Positions 1-5,047 of a DNA stretch of 8,827 nt are shown here, piece after piece (the first letter of the stretch is position 1; each line of letters starts with the position of its first letter). The DNA comes from Actinomycetota bacterium (GTDB lineage Bacteria > Actinomycetota > Acidimicrobiia > Acidimicrobiales > UBA8592). The notes under the pieces are model-generated. The model saw only the letters and a list, made by a program, of their open reading frames with translations, was not told the DNA's origin and ran no database searches. Both the position numbers and the translations under genes were made by a program. The stretch spans positions 1-8,827 of the forward strand of contig PAYW01000018.1 of NCBI GenBank assembly GCA_002715425.1, written 5' to 3'.

Positions 1-54
1 GACCAAGACGCGCCAGGTTCACGACGTCGTAAAAACAAAAGAAAAGAAAAATAG
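1..54 (+). CDS. yidC: YidC/Oxa1-family membrane insertase, C-terminal tail only (partial)
   Basis: The window opens in a reading frame that ends at a TAG at 52-54. The 17 visible residues (DQDAPGSRRRKNKRKEK) form a strongly basic tail, as is usual at the cytoplasmic C-terminus of YidC insertases, where it helps contact the ribosome. No domain or membrane segment is visible, so the name rests on this basic tail and on position: the next gene is jag, and yidC-jag is a very conserved bacterial pair. The stop lies 2 bases before the jag ATG, consistent with one operon. Another basic-tailed protein cannot be excluded from so short a piece. Confidence 0.6.
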   Translation, partial: DQDAPGSRRRKNKRKEK

Positions 55-56
55 AT

Positions 57-917
57 ATGGAATGGGTAGAAGTTCGCGGTGATGATGTTGCCGCAGCAGA
101 AGAATTAGCACTAGATCAGCTCGGAGTAGCTCGAGAAGACGCAGAGTTTGAAGTAGTTACAGCTCCAGAGAATAAATGGCTTGGACTTAAAAAGACCGAA
201 GCTCGTGTTCGTGCACGTGTAAAGCCTGCCGGTCCAAGATCAAAAGAAAATAATAACAAAAGAGGAAACAACCGAAAAAAACCACAAAATCGAAAAAAAC
301 AACAGCAAAATAAGAAAGACAATCAAAGTAATTCATCAAAACCCCCTAAAAATCAAGAGAAAAATACAGAAAACCGTAAGAAAAACAATGGAAAAAATAC
401 AAACCAAAAGAAAGTAAAGGCGGCGAAAATGGAAGAAAGAGAGCTTATGCCACTAGCAGAGCAGGAGCAGGCTGTTATTGAATTCTTGGATGGAATTATT
501 AAAGGGTTTGACGTAGAAGCATCTTCAAACACTCATTTAGAAGAGGAAAGAATAATTGGATCAATCAATGGTGATGATGTCGGACTTCTGATCGGGCCTA
601 GAGCAGGAACTCTTCTAGCGATTCAAGATCTTGCTCGAACTACTGTTCAACGACATGCAGCTGGAAGGCGAACAAATAGACTTTCAGTAGATGTAGGCGG
701 TTACCGCGAACGGAGAAAAGCCTCATTGATTGAATTTACCCATCGTCAAATCGAAACCGTTAATGACTCTGGAGAGCCATTAGTGCTAGAACCTATGGGT
801 TCAGCTGACAGAAAAATTATTCACGATGCAGTTGCCGACAATGATTCCGTGACTAGCAGCAGTGAAGGAGACGAACCTCGAAGGTATATCATAATTCATC
901 CTGCCGTTTCAGAGTGA
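57..917 (+). CDS. jag: Jag/KhpB RNA-binding protein (Jag-N, KH, R3H domains)
   Basis: 286-residue cytoplasmic RNA-binding protein. In order: a Jag-N domain (about 1-55, with the family-typical ENKWLGL at 38-44); a low-complexity linker of Lys, Asn, Gln and Arg (about 60-124); a KH domain (about 130-205) with the GxxG-type loop GPRAG at 180-184; and an R3H domain (about 206-286) with the R-x3-H signature RKIIH at 252-256. In other bacteria KhpB pairs with KhpA, binds many transcripts and affects cell division and envelope synthesis; that is family knowledge, not shown here. The ATG lies 2 bases after the yidC stop, and the end overlaps rsmG by 4 bases (GTGA), so translation is probably coupled. 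I see no strong Shine-Dalgarno, only an A/G-rich stretch. The linker is unusually long and polar. Confidence 0.95.
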   Translation: MEWVEVRGDDVAAAEELALDQLGVAREDAEFEVVTAPENKWLGLKKTEARVRARVKPAGPRSKENNNKRGNNRKKPQNRKKQQQNKKDNQSNSSKPPKNQEKNTENRKKNNGKNTNQKKVKAAKMEERELMPLAEQEQAVIEFLDGIIKGFDVEASSNTHLEEERIIGSINGDDVGLLIGPRAGTLLAIQDLARTTVQRHAAGRRTNRLSVDVGGYRERRKASLIEFTHRQIETVNDSGEPLVLEPMGSADRKIIHDAVADNDSVTSSSEGDEPRRYIIIHPAVSE

Positions 918-1537
918 AAACACTATTTGAAACACTAGAAGAAGCACGAAAATATAAGTTTTTAGGGCCTTTACCGATTGAAAGTCATATAAGAAATGGT
1001 GAAGGGTTTCTAGAGGTATTAACAGGACTTTCTTTAAATGTTAACGCACCCCACACGTTGGTCGATATTGGGTCAGGAGGAGGTATCCCTGCTCTTGTAA
1101 TAGCAGAAAAATATCCTCACTGGAACTTTCTATTGGTTGAACGAAAGGCAAAAAGAGCAAATTTTCTTTCCTGGGCTGTTGAAAATACAAAATTTGGAGA
1201 AAATATTGAAATATTTCTTGGTGAAGCTGAAATAGCTGCAAGGAATAGCGAATTTGAAGCAAAAGCGGACTTTGTCACGGCGCGATCGTTTGCTCCTCCA
1301 CCTAAAACAGCTGAATGCGGGTGTCGATTTTTAAAAAAGGGAGGGCATATGGTTGTAAGTGAACCTCCAAAGGCTCAGAAACGTTGGCCTGCAGCAGATC
1401 TTTCCCTCTTGGGTTTAGTAGCAAGAGCAGTAAAACAACCAAATTATGGGACATTTCAGGTCTTAGAACTTACTCACTTTCCTGATCAAAAATACCCGCG
1501 AACTCCGAGGGCTATTAATAAAAAAGCCTTATGGTAA
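914..1537 (+). CDS. rsmG: 16S rRNA (guanine-N7) methyltransferase RsmG (GidB)
   Basis: 207-residue class I SAM-dependent methyltransferase. RsmG methylates N7 of G527 (E. coli numbering) in 16S rRNA; loss gives low-level streptomycin resistance in several bacteria. The SAM-binding loop is DIGSGGG at 51-57, the acidic residue ending the second strand is E76 in LLVERKAKRANFL, and the RsmG-typical TARSFAPP follows at 122-129. The C-terminus YPRTPRAINKKALW resembles the family's YPR-x-P-x-K ending. The start is GTG at 914, overlapping the jag stop as GTGA; no Shine-Dalgarno is obvious, so it probably relies on coupling. The first 35 residues are divergent: the usual H-x-x-D-S motif reads ESHIRNGEGFLEVL, and the W-x(n)-NLT region before it is not recognisable. 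I infer a lineage-specific N-terminus rather than damage, since the catalytic core is intact. Confidence 0.93.
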   Translation: MKTLFETLEEARKYKFLGPLPIESHIRNGEGFLEVLTGLSLNVNAPHTLVDIGSGGGIPALVIAEKYPHWNFLLVERKAKRANFLSWAVENTKFGENIEIFLGEAEIAARNSEFEAKADFVTARSFAPPPKTAECGCRFLKKGGHMVVSEPPKAQKRWPAADLSLLGLVARAVKQPNYGTFQVLELTHFPDQKYPRTPRAINKKALW

Positions 1538-1539
1538 AA

Positions 1540-1555
1540 CGTTTCACGTGAAACC
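1540..1555. promoter_or_regulatory. parS: parS site 1 (ParB-binding centromere)
   Basis: The 14-base core GTTTCACGTGAAAC (1541-1554) is a perfect palindrome and matches the bacterial parS consensus TGTTTCACGTGAAACA at every position except the two outer bases (c and c here). It begins 3 bases after the rsmG stop. parS loads the ParB CTPase clamp onto DNA to build the segregation complex, and sites cluster near the origin. A second copy lies 36 bp downstream, centre to centre. Confidence 0.96.
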
Positions 1556-1575
1556 TTACTTTCGATACATACAAA

Positions 1576-1591
1576 TGTTTCACGTGAAACG
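1576..1591. promoter_or_regulatory. parS: parS site 2 (ParB-binding centromere)
   Basis: Same 14-base palindrome GTTTCACGTGAAAC (1577-1590), here with the consensus left outer T (1576) and a G instead of A on the right. It lies about 20 bases before a TTGACA hexamer upstream of parA, so ParB bound here could also influence parA-parB transcription. That regulatory effect is inference; the site itself is a direct consensus match. Confidence 0.96.
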
Positions 1592-1611
1592 CCTTGTTGA
1601 GATGTTAGGGG

Positions 1612-1668
1612 TTGACAAGGCGTTGTAGTGTAAACACTGTAGGAAGGGTTATCCCTCTAGGAGTAAGT
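1612..1668 (+). promoter_or_regulatory. Possible parAB promoter and leader with a clear ribosome binding site
   Basis: TTGACA at 1612-1617 is a perfect -35 hexamer. The matching -10 is poor: at 17-base spacing the sequence is CACTGT (1635-1640). A small dyad, AGTGT-AA-ACACT (1627-1638), sits where a -10 or an operator would be. A good Shine-Dalgarno, AGGAG at 1659-1663, is followed after 5 bases by GTG at 1669, and this decides the parA start. The promoter call is weak; the ribosome binding site is solid. Confidence 0.4.
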
Positions 1669-2502
1669 GTGAACCAACAGGAATCAGGCAAATTGGACGA
1701 CCTTTTTCCGGTCAACCTACATCCTTCCTCAACTAATGAATTACCCAGAATATTAGCGATAGCTAACCAAAAAGGAGGGGTGGGCAAAACTACGACTACG
1801 GTTAACCTAGCAGCCTGTATTGCTGAGTTAGGTTATCGTGTTTTGGTTGTTGATTTTGACCCTCAAGCAAATGCTACTTCAGCCCTTGGTATTGACCCTC
1901 GTTCCGTTGAAAAATCAATGTATGATGTCATCCTTAATGATGTTGATTTAAGAGACTGCATCATGAAATCCCAATGGGAGTCCCTTTCAGTTGCTCCATC
2001 CAATCTTGATTTAGCTGGGGCTGAAATAGAATTAGTGTCAGCATTTAATCGAGAGCGGTTGTTAGATGGCGCAATATCTTCAGTAATTTCAGATTATGAT
2101 TTTGTACTTATTGATTGTCCTCCTTCGATAGGATTATTAACCGTTAATGCGCTTACTGCAGCATCTGAAGTACTTGTCCCTATTCAGTGTGAATATCTTG
2201 CTTTAGAAGGGCTTGGACAGCTCCTAAGCAATGTAGAACGTGTTAAAACTCACCTTAATAAAGATTTACATATATCTACGATTGCCTTAGTAATGTTTGA
2301 TGCTCGAACAAAACTCGCTGGGCAAGTGGTGGAAGAAATACGTTCACATTTTGGAGAAAGGGTTTGTCAGCAAACGGTTCCCAGATCAGTTCGGCTTTCT
2401 GAAGCTCCTTCTTATGGACAACCGATAATTTATTATGATTCTTCATCGAGAGGGGCTATAGCCTATCGATCACTTGCAAAGGAGATTACTGGTGGCGCGT
2501 GA
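1669..2502 (+). CDS. parA: Chromosome-partitioning ATPase ParA (Soj)
   Basis: 277 residues from the GTG at 1669. ParA is a deviant Walker ATPase that dimerises on ATP, binds DNA non-specifically and is stimulated by ParB to move origins apart. The deviant Walker A is KGGVGKT at 35-41, with the signature first lysine; the switch region VDFDPQANAT is at 61-70; Walker B FVLIDCPPS is at 145-153; and the ParA-typical VPRSVRLSEAPSYGQPI is at 238-254. A 26-residue polar extension precedes the core, as in many actinobacterial ParAs. I chose GTG 1669 over an in-frame TTG at 1612 because it has AGGAG 5 bases upstream, whereas the TTG has no spaced ribosome site and lies inside a TTGACA promoter hexamer. 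It overlaps parB by 11 bases and has two parS sites just upstream. Confidence 0.97.
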   Translation: MNQQESGKLDDLFPVNLHPSSTNELPRILAIANQKGGVGKTTTTVNLAACIAELGYRVLVVDFDPQANATSALGIDPRSVEKSMYDVILNDVDLRDCIMKSQWESLSVAPSNLDLAGAEIELVSAFNRERLLDGAISSVISDYDFVLIDCPPSIGLLTVNALTAASEVLVPIQCEYLALEGLGQLLSNVERVKTHLNKDLHISTIALVMFDARTKLAGQVVEEIRSHFGERVCQQTVPRSVRLSEAPSYGQPIIYYDSSSRGAIAYRSLAKEITGGA

Positions 2503-3364
2503 GAAAAAAGGTTTAGGAAAAGGCTTAGGAGCTCTTATCCCTTCAGAGGGAAACAGTGATGAAAAAGGTATTCGACTCGGAGGCCCAGGGTATAGAGAGC
2601 TACCCATAGGAGCCATAAAGGTTAACCCATACCAGCCTAGAGATATTTTTGATGAAGAAATGCTATCGAATTTAACGGCTTCTATTCGTGAAGTAGGAGT
2701 ATTACAGCCGATTCTTGTGCGAACTAAAGATTCTGAGAGTTATGAACTTATCGCCGGTGAAAGACGCTGGCGGGCTGCAAAAAGAGCGGGCTTAAAGAAC
2801 ATACCCGCAATTATTCGAGATGTAGAGGATTTGACTTCACTTGAACATGCTCTCGTTGAAAATTTGCATCGACAGGATTTAGGGCCATTAGAAGAGGCCG
2901 CAGCTTTTCAACAACTTATTGATGATTTCGGTTTAAGCCAAGAAGCAGTTGGCCAACGTGTTGGAAAGAGCCGTTCTTCGATATCGAATTCTCTAAGATT
3001 GTTGCATCTTCCATCTTCTGTTCAAAATTATCTATTGTCTGGCGATATTTCTGCTGGCCATGCGAGGGCTTTATTAGCATTATCTTCCCGCCAAGAACAA
3101 GACCAGCTAGCACAACGAATTGTCAAAGAAGCTCTTTCAGTTCGCGATGTCGAAAAAATTGTTCGAGAAGGTTTATCTATCCAGAAGGGGAAACAGACGA
3201 AGAAAACAAAATCAGCTGCTGTCTTAGAAGTAGAACAACAACTGTCCGAGTATCTCAATACGATAGTGACTGTTTCTACTTCCGGGAAGCGGGGTAAGAT
3301 ATCTGTTGAATTTGCTGATTTGGATGATTTAGCTAGAATTTTTTCTGTTATTAAAGAAGCGTAG
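2492..3364 (+). CDS. parB: Chromosome-partitioning protein ParB (Spo0J), parS-binding CTPase
   Basis: 290 residues from the GTG at 2492. The N-terminal ParA-stimulating motif is KKGLGKGLGALIP (5-17). The CTPase/ParB-N domain follows at about 36-130, with LQPILVR (71-77), the CTP-binding GERRWRAAKRAG (89-100) and ENLHRQDLGPLEEA (123-136). The helix-turn-helix that reads parS is LSQEAVGQRVGKSRSSISNS (about 148-167). A Lys-rich linker (232-240) leads to a C-terminal dimerisation domain (about 244-290). ParB clamps load at parS, slide and spread, and recruit SMC. GTG 2492 is preferred over an in-frame TTG at 2474 because AAAGGAG (2478-2484) lies 7 bases upstream and the resulting start MAREKKGLGKGL matches the family. 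The 11-base overlap with parA implies coupled translation. Confidence 0.97.
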   Translation: MAREKKGLGKGLGALIPSEGNSDEKGIRLGGPGYRELPIGAIKVNPYQPRDIFDEEMLSNLTASIREVGVLQPILVRTKDSESYELIAGERRWRAAKRAGLKNIPAIIRDVEDLTSLEHALVENLHRQDLGPLEEAAAFQQLIDDFGLSQEAVGQRVGKSRSSISNSLRLLHLPSSVQNYLLSGDISAGHARALLALSSRQEQDQLAQRIVKEALSVRDVEKIVREGLSIQKGKQTKKTKSAAVLEVEQQLSEYLNTIVTVSTSGKRGKISVEFADLDDLARIFSVIKEA

Positions 3365-3389
3365 ATCCATATATTTAAAGGGATTTTTT
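3363..3389 (+). terminator. Weak candidate terminator after parB
   Basis: AGATCC (3363-3368) can pair with GGATTT (3381-3386), with one G-T pair, around a 12-base A/T loop; the right arm runs into a T tract at 3384-3389. The stem begins inside the parB stop codon. It is short and AT-rich, so termination here is only a suggestion; the larger hairpins downstream may do the work instead. Confidence 0.3.
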
Positions 3390-3396
3390 CAAATTT

Positions 3397-3435
3397 AACT
3401 CTAAACCCTAAAGTGAGAGTTTAGAGTTTAGAGTT
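3397..3435. repeat. Inverted repeat with duplicated right arm (GTTTAGA tandem)
   Basis: AACTCTAAAC (3397-3406) is perfectly complementary to GTTTAGAGTT, which occurs twice in overlap, at 3419-3428 and 3426-3435, because the heptamer GTTTAGA is tandemly duplicated (3419-3425, 3426-3432). The left arm can therefore pair in two registers, with loops of 12 or 19 bases. A T tract (3445-3449) follows about 10 bases downstream on the plus strand, which is too far for a classic terminator. Confidence 0.75.
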
Positions 3436-3504
3436 GTTCAGAGCTTTTTATCCCCAACTTGGGGAAAACCCTGTGATTAGATAGTGAAAAATAGGTTCTG
3501 AACA
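3435..3504. repeat. Inverted repeat TGTTCAGA / TCTGAACA enclosing the palindrome
   Basis: TGTTCAGA (3435-3442) and TCTGAACA (3497-3504) are perfect 8-bp complements, extendable inward by further pairs that include G-T. They enclose the 15-base palindrome. The right arm overlaps ACAGGG (3502-3507), which can instead pair with CCCTGT (3469-3474), so two folds are mutually exclusive in RNA. Confidence 0.6.
3451..3465. repeat. 15-base palindrome TCCCCAA-C-TTGGGGA
   Basis: Perfect 7-bp arms (3451-3457 and 3459-3465) around one central base. As RNA the single-base loop is too tight for the full stem, so it looks more like a protein-binding dyad on DNA than a terminator. Its left half overlaps TTATCCCCA (3448-3456), a DnaA-box-like 9-mer. 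Confidence 0.7.
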
Positions 3505-3536
3505 GGGATTATACAATCATTAATACTTAAATGAAT

Positions 3537-3572
3537 AAAAAAACTCATCCACACACATTATTCGGAGTTTTT
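3537..3572 (-). terminator. Candidate intrinsic terminator of the cwlM-trx-sig cluster
   Basis: Read on the minus strand, AAAAACTC (3572-3565) pairs perfectly with GAGTTTTT (3546-3539) around an 18-base loop, and the T run continues to 3537. The loop contains the stop codon of the cwlM-like gene (3560-3558). The stem is low in G/C, so efficiency is uncertain, but the A-stem-T layout at the end of the cluster is what a terminator looks like. The DnaA-box-like TCATCCACA overlaps it. Confidence 0.4.
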
Positions 3573-4559
3573 CTCTTCTACATATGGTTCGGTTAACCAT
3601 GAAACAATGGCATCAGCAGCTGTTGCAGCTAAATCTGGTCCATGAGCAATTAGGTCGCTAGTAGGACCGACACAAAGAACTATTGCTGGCATTCGTGTTT
3701 CTCGCAAAACTTGATTCGCCCTTCCGACTGTTTCAAGTTCTGTGCCAAGAATCGGAAGAAATCGTTCATGAAGAGTATTAGCAAGAGAAACACCTCCAGG
3801 CGAAGTATAACGTTGATTTGAAAAGTACGAGATTGATCTTAAATCCTGAGAAGAGCTAGTGATTCCAAAATACAAATCAACGTCAAGAGAATTACTTAAT
3901 TGAGCATGTTGATGCTCGTCATAGTGAGAAATTACCTCTACGCGTAAATTTCTAGCAGTTAATTCTCTTGAGAATTCATTAATAATAGAGCCTAAACCTC
4001 CTCCTTCTCCAAGAACTACCTGCTTATTATCGAGATTGGGATTTCTTGTTAATAGAGATTCATGTTCGCGAACCGCTGCCACAGGTTGTCCCGGACCTAC
4101 ATCCCCAAGACGATTTAGCATATGAAGGCTATCCGGACCAAAAATCGCATCAACCGGTAATCCAGCGTTTCTTTGAAAATCGCGAACAGCCTGCTCTGTG
4201 TTCTCTCCCAAGATGCCATCGACTTGACCAGAATCGAATCCAATAGTTCCTAATCTTTTTTGCAGTTCTGCAACATCGTCTCCACGAAGCATTGGACTTT
4301 GAAGATAAAGAAGTCGGTCGCCAAGTCTATATCCTGCTTCAACTAATGCGTACCAAGTGTTAATATCACAAACCTCAGTAGTTTCTAAGTGGCGGCTTTC
4401 TTGGAAAGAACGAAGAGAATCAGCAGTCTCTTGTGTAAAAAGAGATTTGTCAGCAGGGGTAGGAAAGTTTGCTTCCTCTAGAAGACGATGAAGATCTTCT
4501 ATAACTTTCCCACTATGGCCGAGCTTAAGTGGTAATTGTTCGCTAGGAAAACTGTTCAT
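3558..4559 (-). CDS. cwlM: CwlM-like pseudo-amidase: two peptidoglycan-binding domains plus degenerate Amidase_3
   Basis: 333 residues. Two PG_binding_1-type domains (about 11-75 and 88-150; the second has LRGDDVAELQKRLGTIGF and VDGILGENTEQAVRDFQ) are followed by an N-acetylmuramoyl-L-alanine amidase fold (about 179-325). There is no signal peptide or membrane segment, so it should be cytoplasmic. The amidase looks dead: the zinc His of DPGHGG is replaced (LGEGGG, 183-188), the His of SIH is replaced (FGIT, 231-234), and the C-terminal catalytic Glu position reads IVLCVGPTSD (293-302); the second zinc Glu cannot be placed. In mycobacteria the cytoplasmic homologue CwlM is phosphorylated and activates MurA, the first step of peptidoglycan precursor synthesis. 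Neighbours trxA, trxB and sigma/anti-sigma match the mycobacterial cwlM locus. The regulatory role here is inferred by homology and synteny. Confidence 0.88.
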   Translation of the reverse strand: MNSFPSEQLPLKLGHSGKVIEDLHRLLEEANFPTPADKSLFTQETADSLRSFQESRHLETTEVCDINTWYALVEAGYRLGDRLLYLQSPMLRGDDVAELQKRLGTIGFDSGQVDGILGENTEQAVRDFQRNAGLPVDAIFGPDSLHMLNRLGDVGPGQPVAAVREHESLLTRNPNLDNKQVVLGEGGGLGSIINEFSRELTARNLRVEVISHYDEHQHAQLSNSLDVDLYFGITSSSQDLRSISYFSNQRYTSPGGVSLANTLHERFLPILGTELETVGRANQVLRETRMPAIVLCVGPTSDLIAHGPDLAATAADAIVSWLTEPYVEEKNSE

Positions 4560-4576
4560 TTTTCTGGTATACCACG
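4560..4576 (-). promoter_or_regulatory. Possible extended -10 promoter giving a leaderless cwlM mRNA
   Basis: On the minus strand TG-G-TATACC (4574-4566) resembles an extended -10 element (TGnTATAnT-like). The hexamer ends 6 bases before the ATG, which would put the transcription start at or beside the A of the ATG. No Shine-Dalgarno precedes this ATG, which fits leaderless translation, common in Actinobacteria. GGTATACC (4566-4573) is also an 8-bp palindrome. I see no good -35. Confidence 0.35.
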
Positions 4577-4614
4577 AAGAATGACAGGAAGGAAAATGAA
4601 GTTGTTAAGGAACT

Positions 4615-4941
4615 CTAAAGATACTCGTCAAGATCTTCGAGAAGGGCTGCTTTTCCTTTAGCTCCCACAATACGTTTTGTAGGAACCCCGTTGTCAAAAA
4701 CTATTAAGGTTGGAATACTCATAACCTCAAATCGAACTGCAATTTCATTTGCTTCATCAACGTTAAGTTTCGCAATATGAATTTTTTCGCCCTGTTCATC
4801 AGCTATTTCTTCAAGGATAGGAGCAATCATTTTGCACGGTCCACACCATTCAGCCCAAAAGTCAACAAGGACTGGATTCTCACTTTCTCCAATCACTTCA
4901 TCAAAAGTTGCACTTGAAAGTGTTGTAATAGTTTCAGACAT
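4615..4941 (-). CDS. trxA: Thioredoxin
   Basis: 108 residues, the normal length of a single-domain thioredoxin. It is a general cytoplasmic disulfide reductase, itself reduced by thioredoxin reductase. The active site is WCGPC (32-36); the buried acid is D27 in LVDFWA; the cis-proline is P77 in SIPTLIVF; and the glycine-rich end VGAKGKAALLEDL is typical. It has no signal peptide. The start is firm: AGGAGA (4953-4948 on the minus strand) lies 6 bases before the ATG. It follows trxB after a 106-base gap that holds a repeated heptamer and a possible promoter, so trxA may be transcribed separately from trxB as well as with it. A 55-base gap separates it from the cwlM-like gene. Confidence 0.97.
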   Translation of the reverse strand: MSETITTLSSATFDEVIGESENPVLVDFWAEWCGPCKMIAPILEEIADEQGEKIHIAKLNVDEANEIAVRFEVMSIPTLIVFDNGVPTKRIVGAKGKAALLEDLDEYL

Positions 4942-5002
4942 ACAAATTCTCCTAGCTTAAGTTGTCCAAGGTATTTCTCTCCGTCCGTCCACGGTAGCCT
5001 CC

Positions 5003-5030
5003 AAAATAGGTTGAAGGTTGAACGGTTGAA
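5003..5030 (-). promoter_or_regulatory. Triple GGTTGAA repeat overlapping a possible trxA promoter
   Basis: Three copies of GGTTGAA lie at 5009-5015, 5016-5022 and 5024-5030 (plus-strand reading), the third offset by one base. On the minus strand this reads as TTCAACC repeats followed directly by TATTTT (5008-5003), a reasonable -10; taking the first TTCAAC as a -35 gives 16-base spacing. The repeats would then cover the -35 and spacer, where an activator or repressor could bind. The repeats are seen; promoter and operator roles are inferred. Confidence 0.4.
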
Positions 5031-5047
5031 AACTACAAGACAAATTT

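Larger units (their letters stand above)
3365..3557. other. Structured non-coding gap between convergent parB and cwlM-like genes
   Basis: 193 bases with no supportable ORF. It contains a 10-bp perfect inverted repeat with a duplicated right arm (3397-3435), a 15-base palindrome (3451-3465), an 8-bp inverted repeat enclosing that palindrome (3435-3442 with 3497-3504), a competing 6-bp pairing (CCCTGT 3469-3474 with ACAGGG 3502-3507), and an AT-rich stretch (3508-3543). Three DnaA-box-like 9-mers are present: TTATCCCCA (3448-3456, plus), TTTTCCCCA (3468-3460, minus) and TCATCCACA (3545-3553, plus; one mismatch to TTATCCACA). Transcription converges here, so terminators are expected, but the amount of dyad symmetry exceeds a simple bidirectional terminator. 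A small RNA or a protein-binding locus are alternatives. Confidence 0.7.

Noticed and set aside
210..223. CACGTG within jag, as a possible third parS site
   Set aside because: Only the 6-base centre matches; most flanking bases differ from GTTT/AAAC and the arms are not palindromic.
1612..1668. Longer ParA starting at TTG 1612
   Set aside because: No spaced ribosome site before it, it lies within a perfect TTGACA hexamer, and GTG 1669 has AGGAG at 5 bases.
2474..2491. ParB start at TTG 2474
   Set aside because: GTG 2492 has AAAGGAG at 7 bases and gives the family-typical N-terminus; the extra six residues are the ribosome site region translated.
3365..3557. Calling this gap the replication origin
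   Set aside because: Only imperfect DnaA-box-like 9-mers are seen, dnaA and dnaN are not in the window, and convergent gaps normally hold terminators. Kept as a finding only.
5009..5030. GGTTGAA repeats as a CRISPR or mobile-element remnant
   Set aside because: Seven-base units without spacers, no cas or transposase genes and no flanking duplications.
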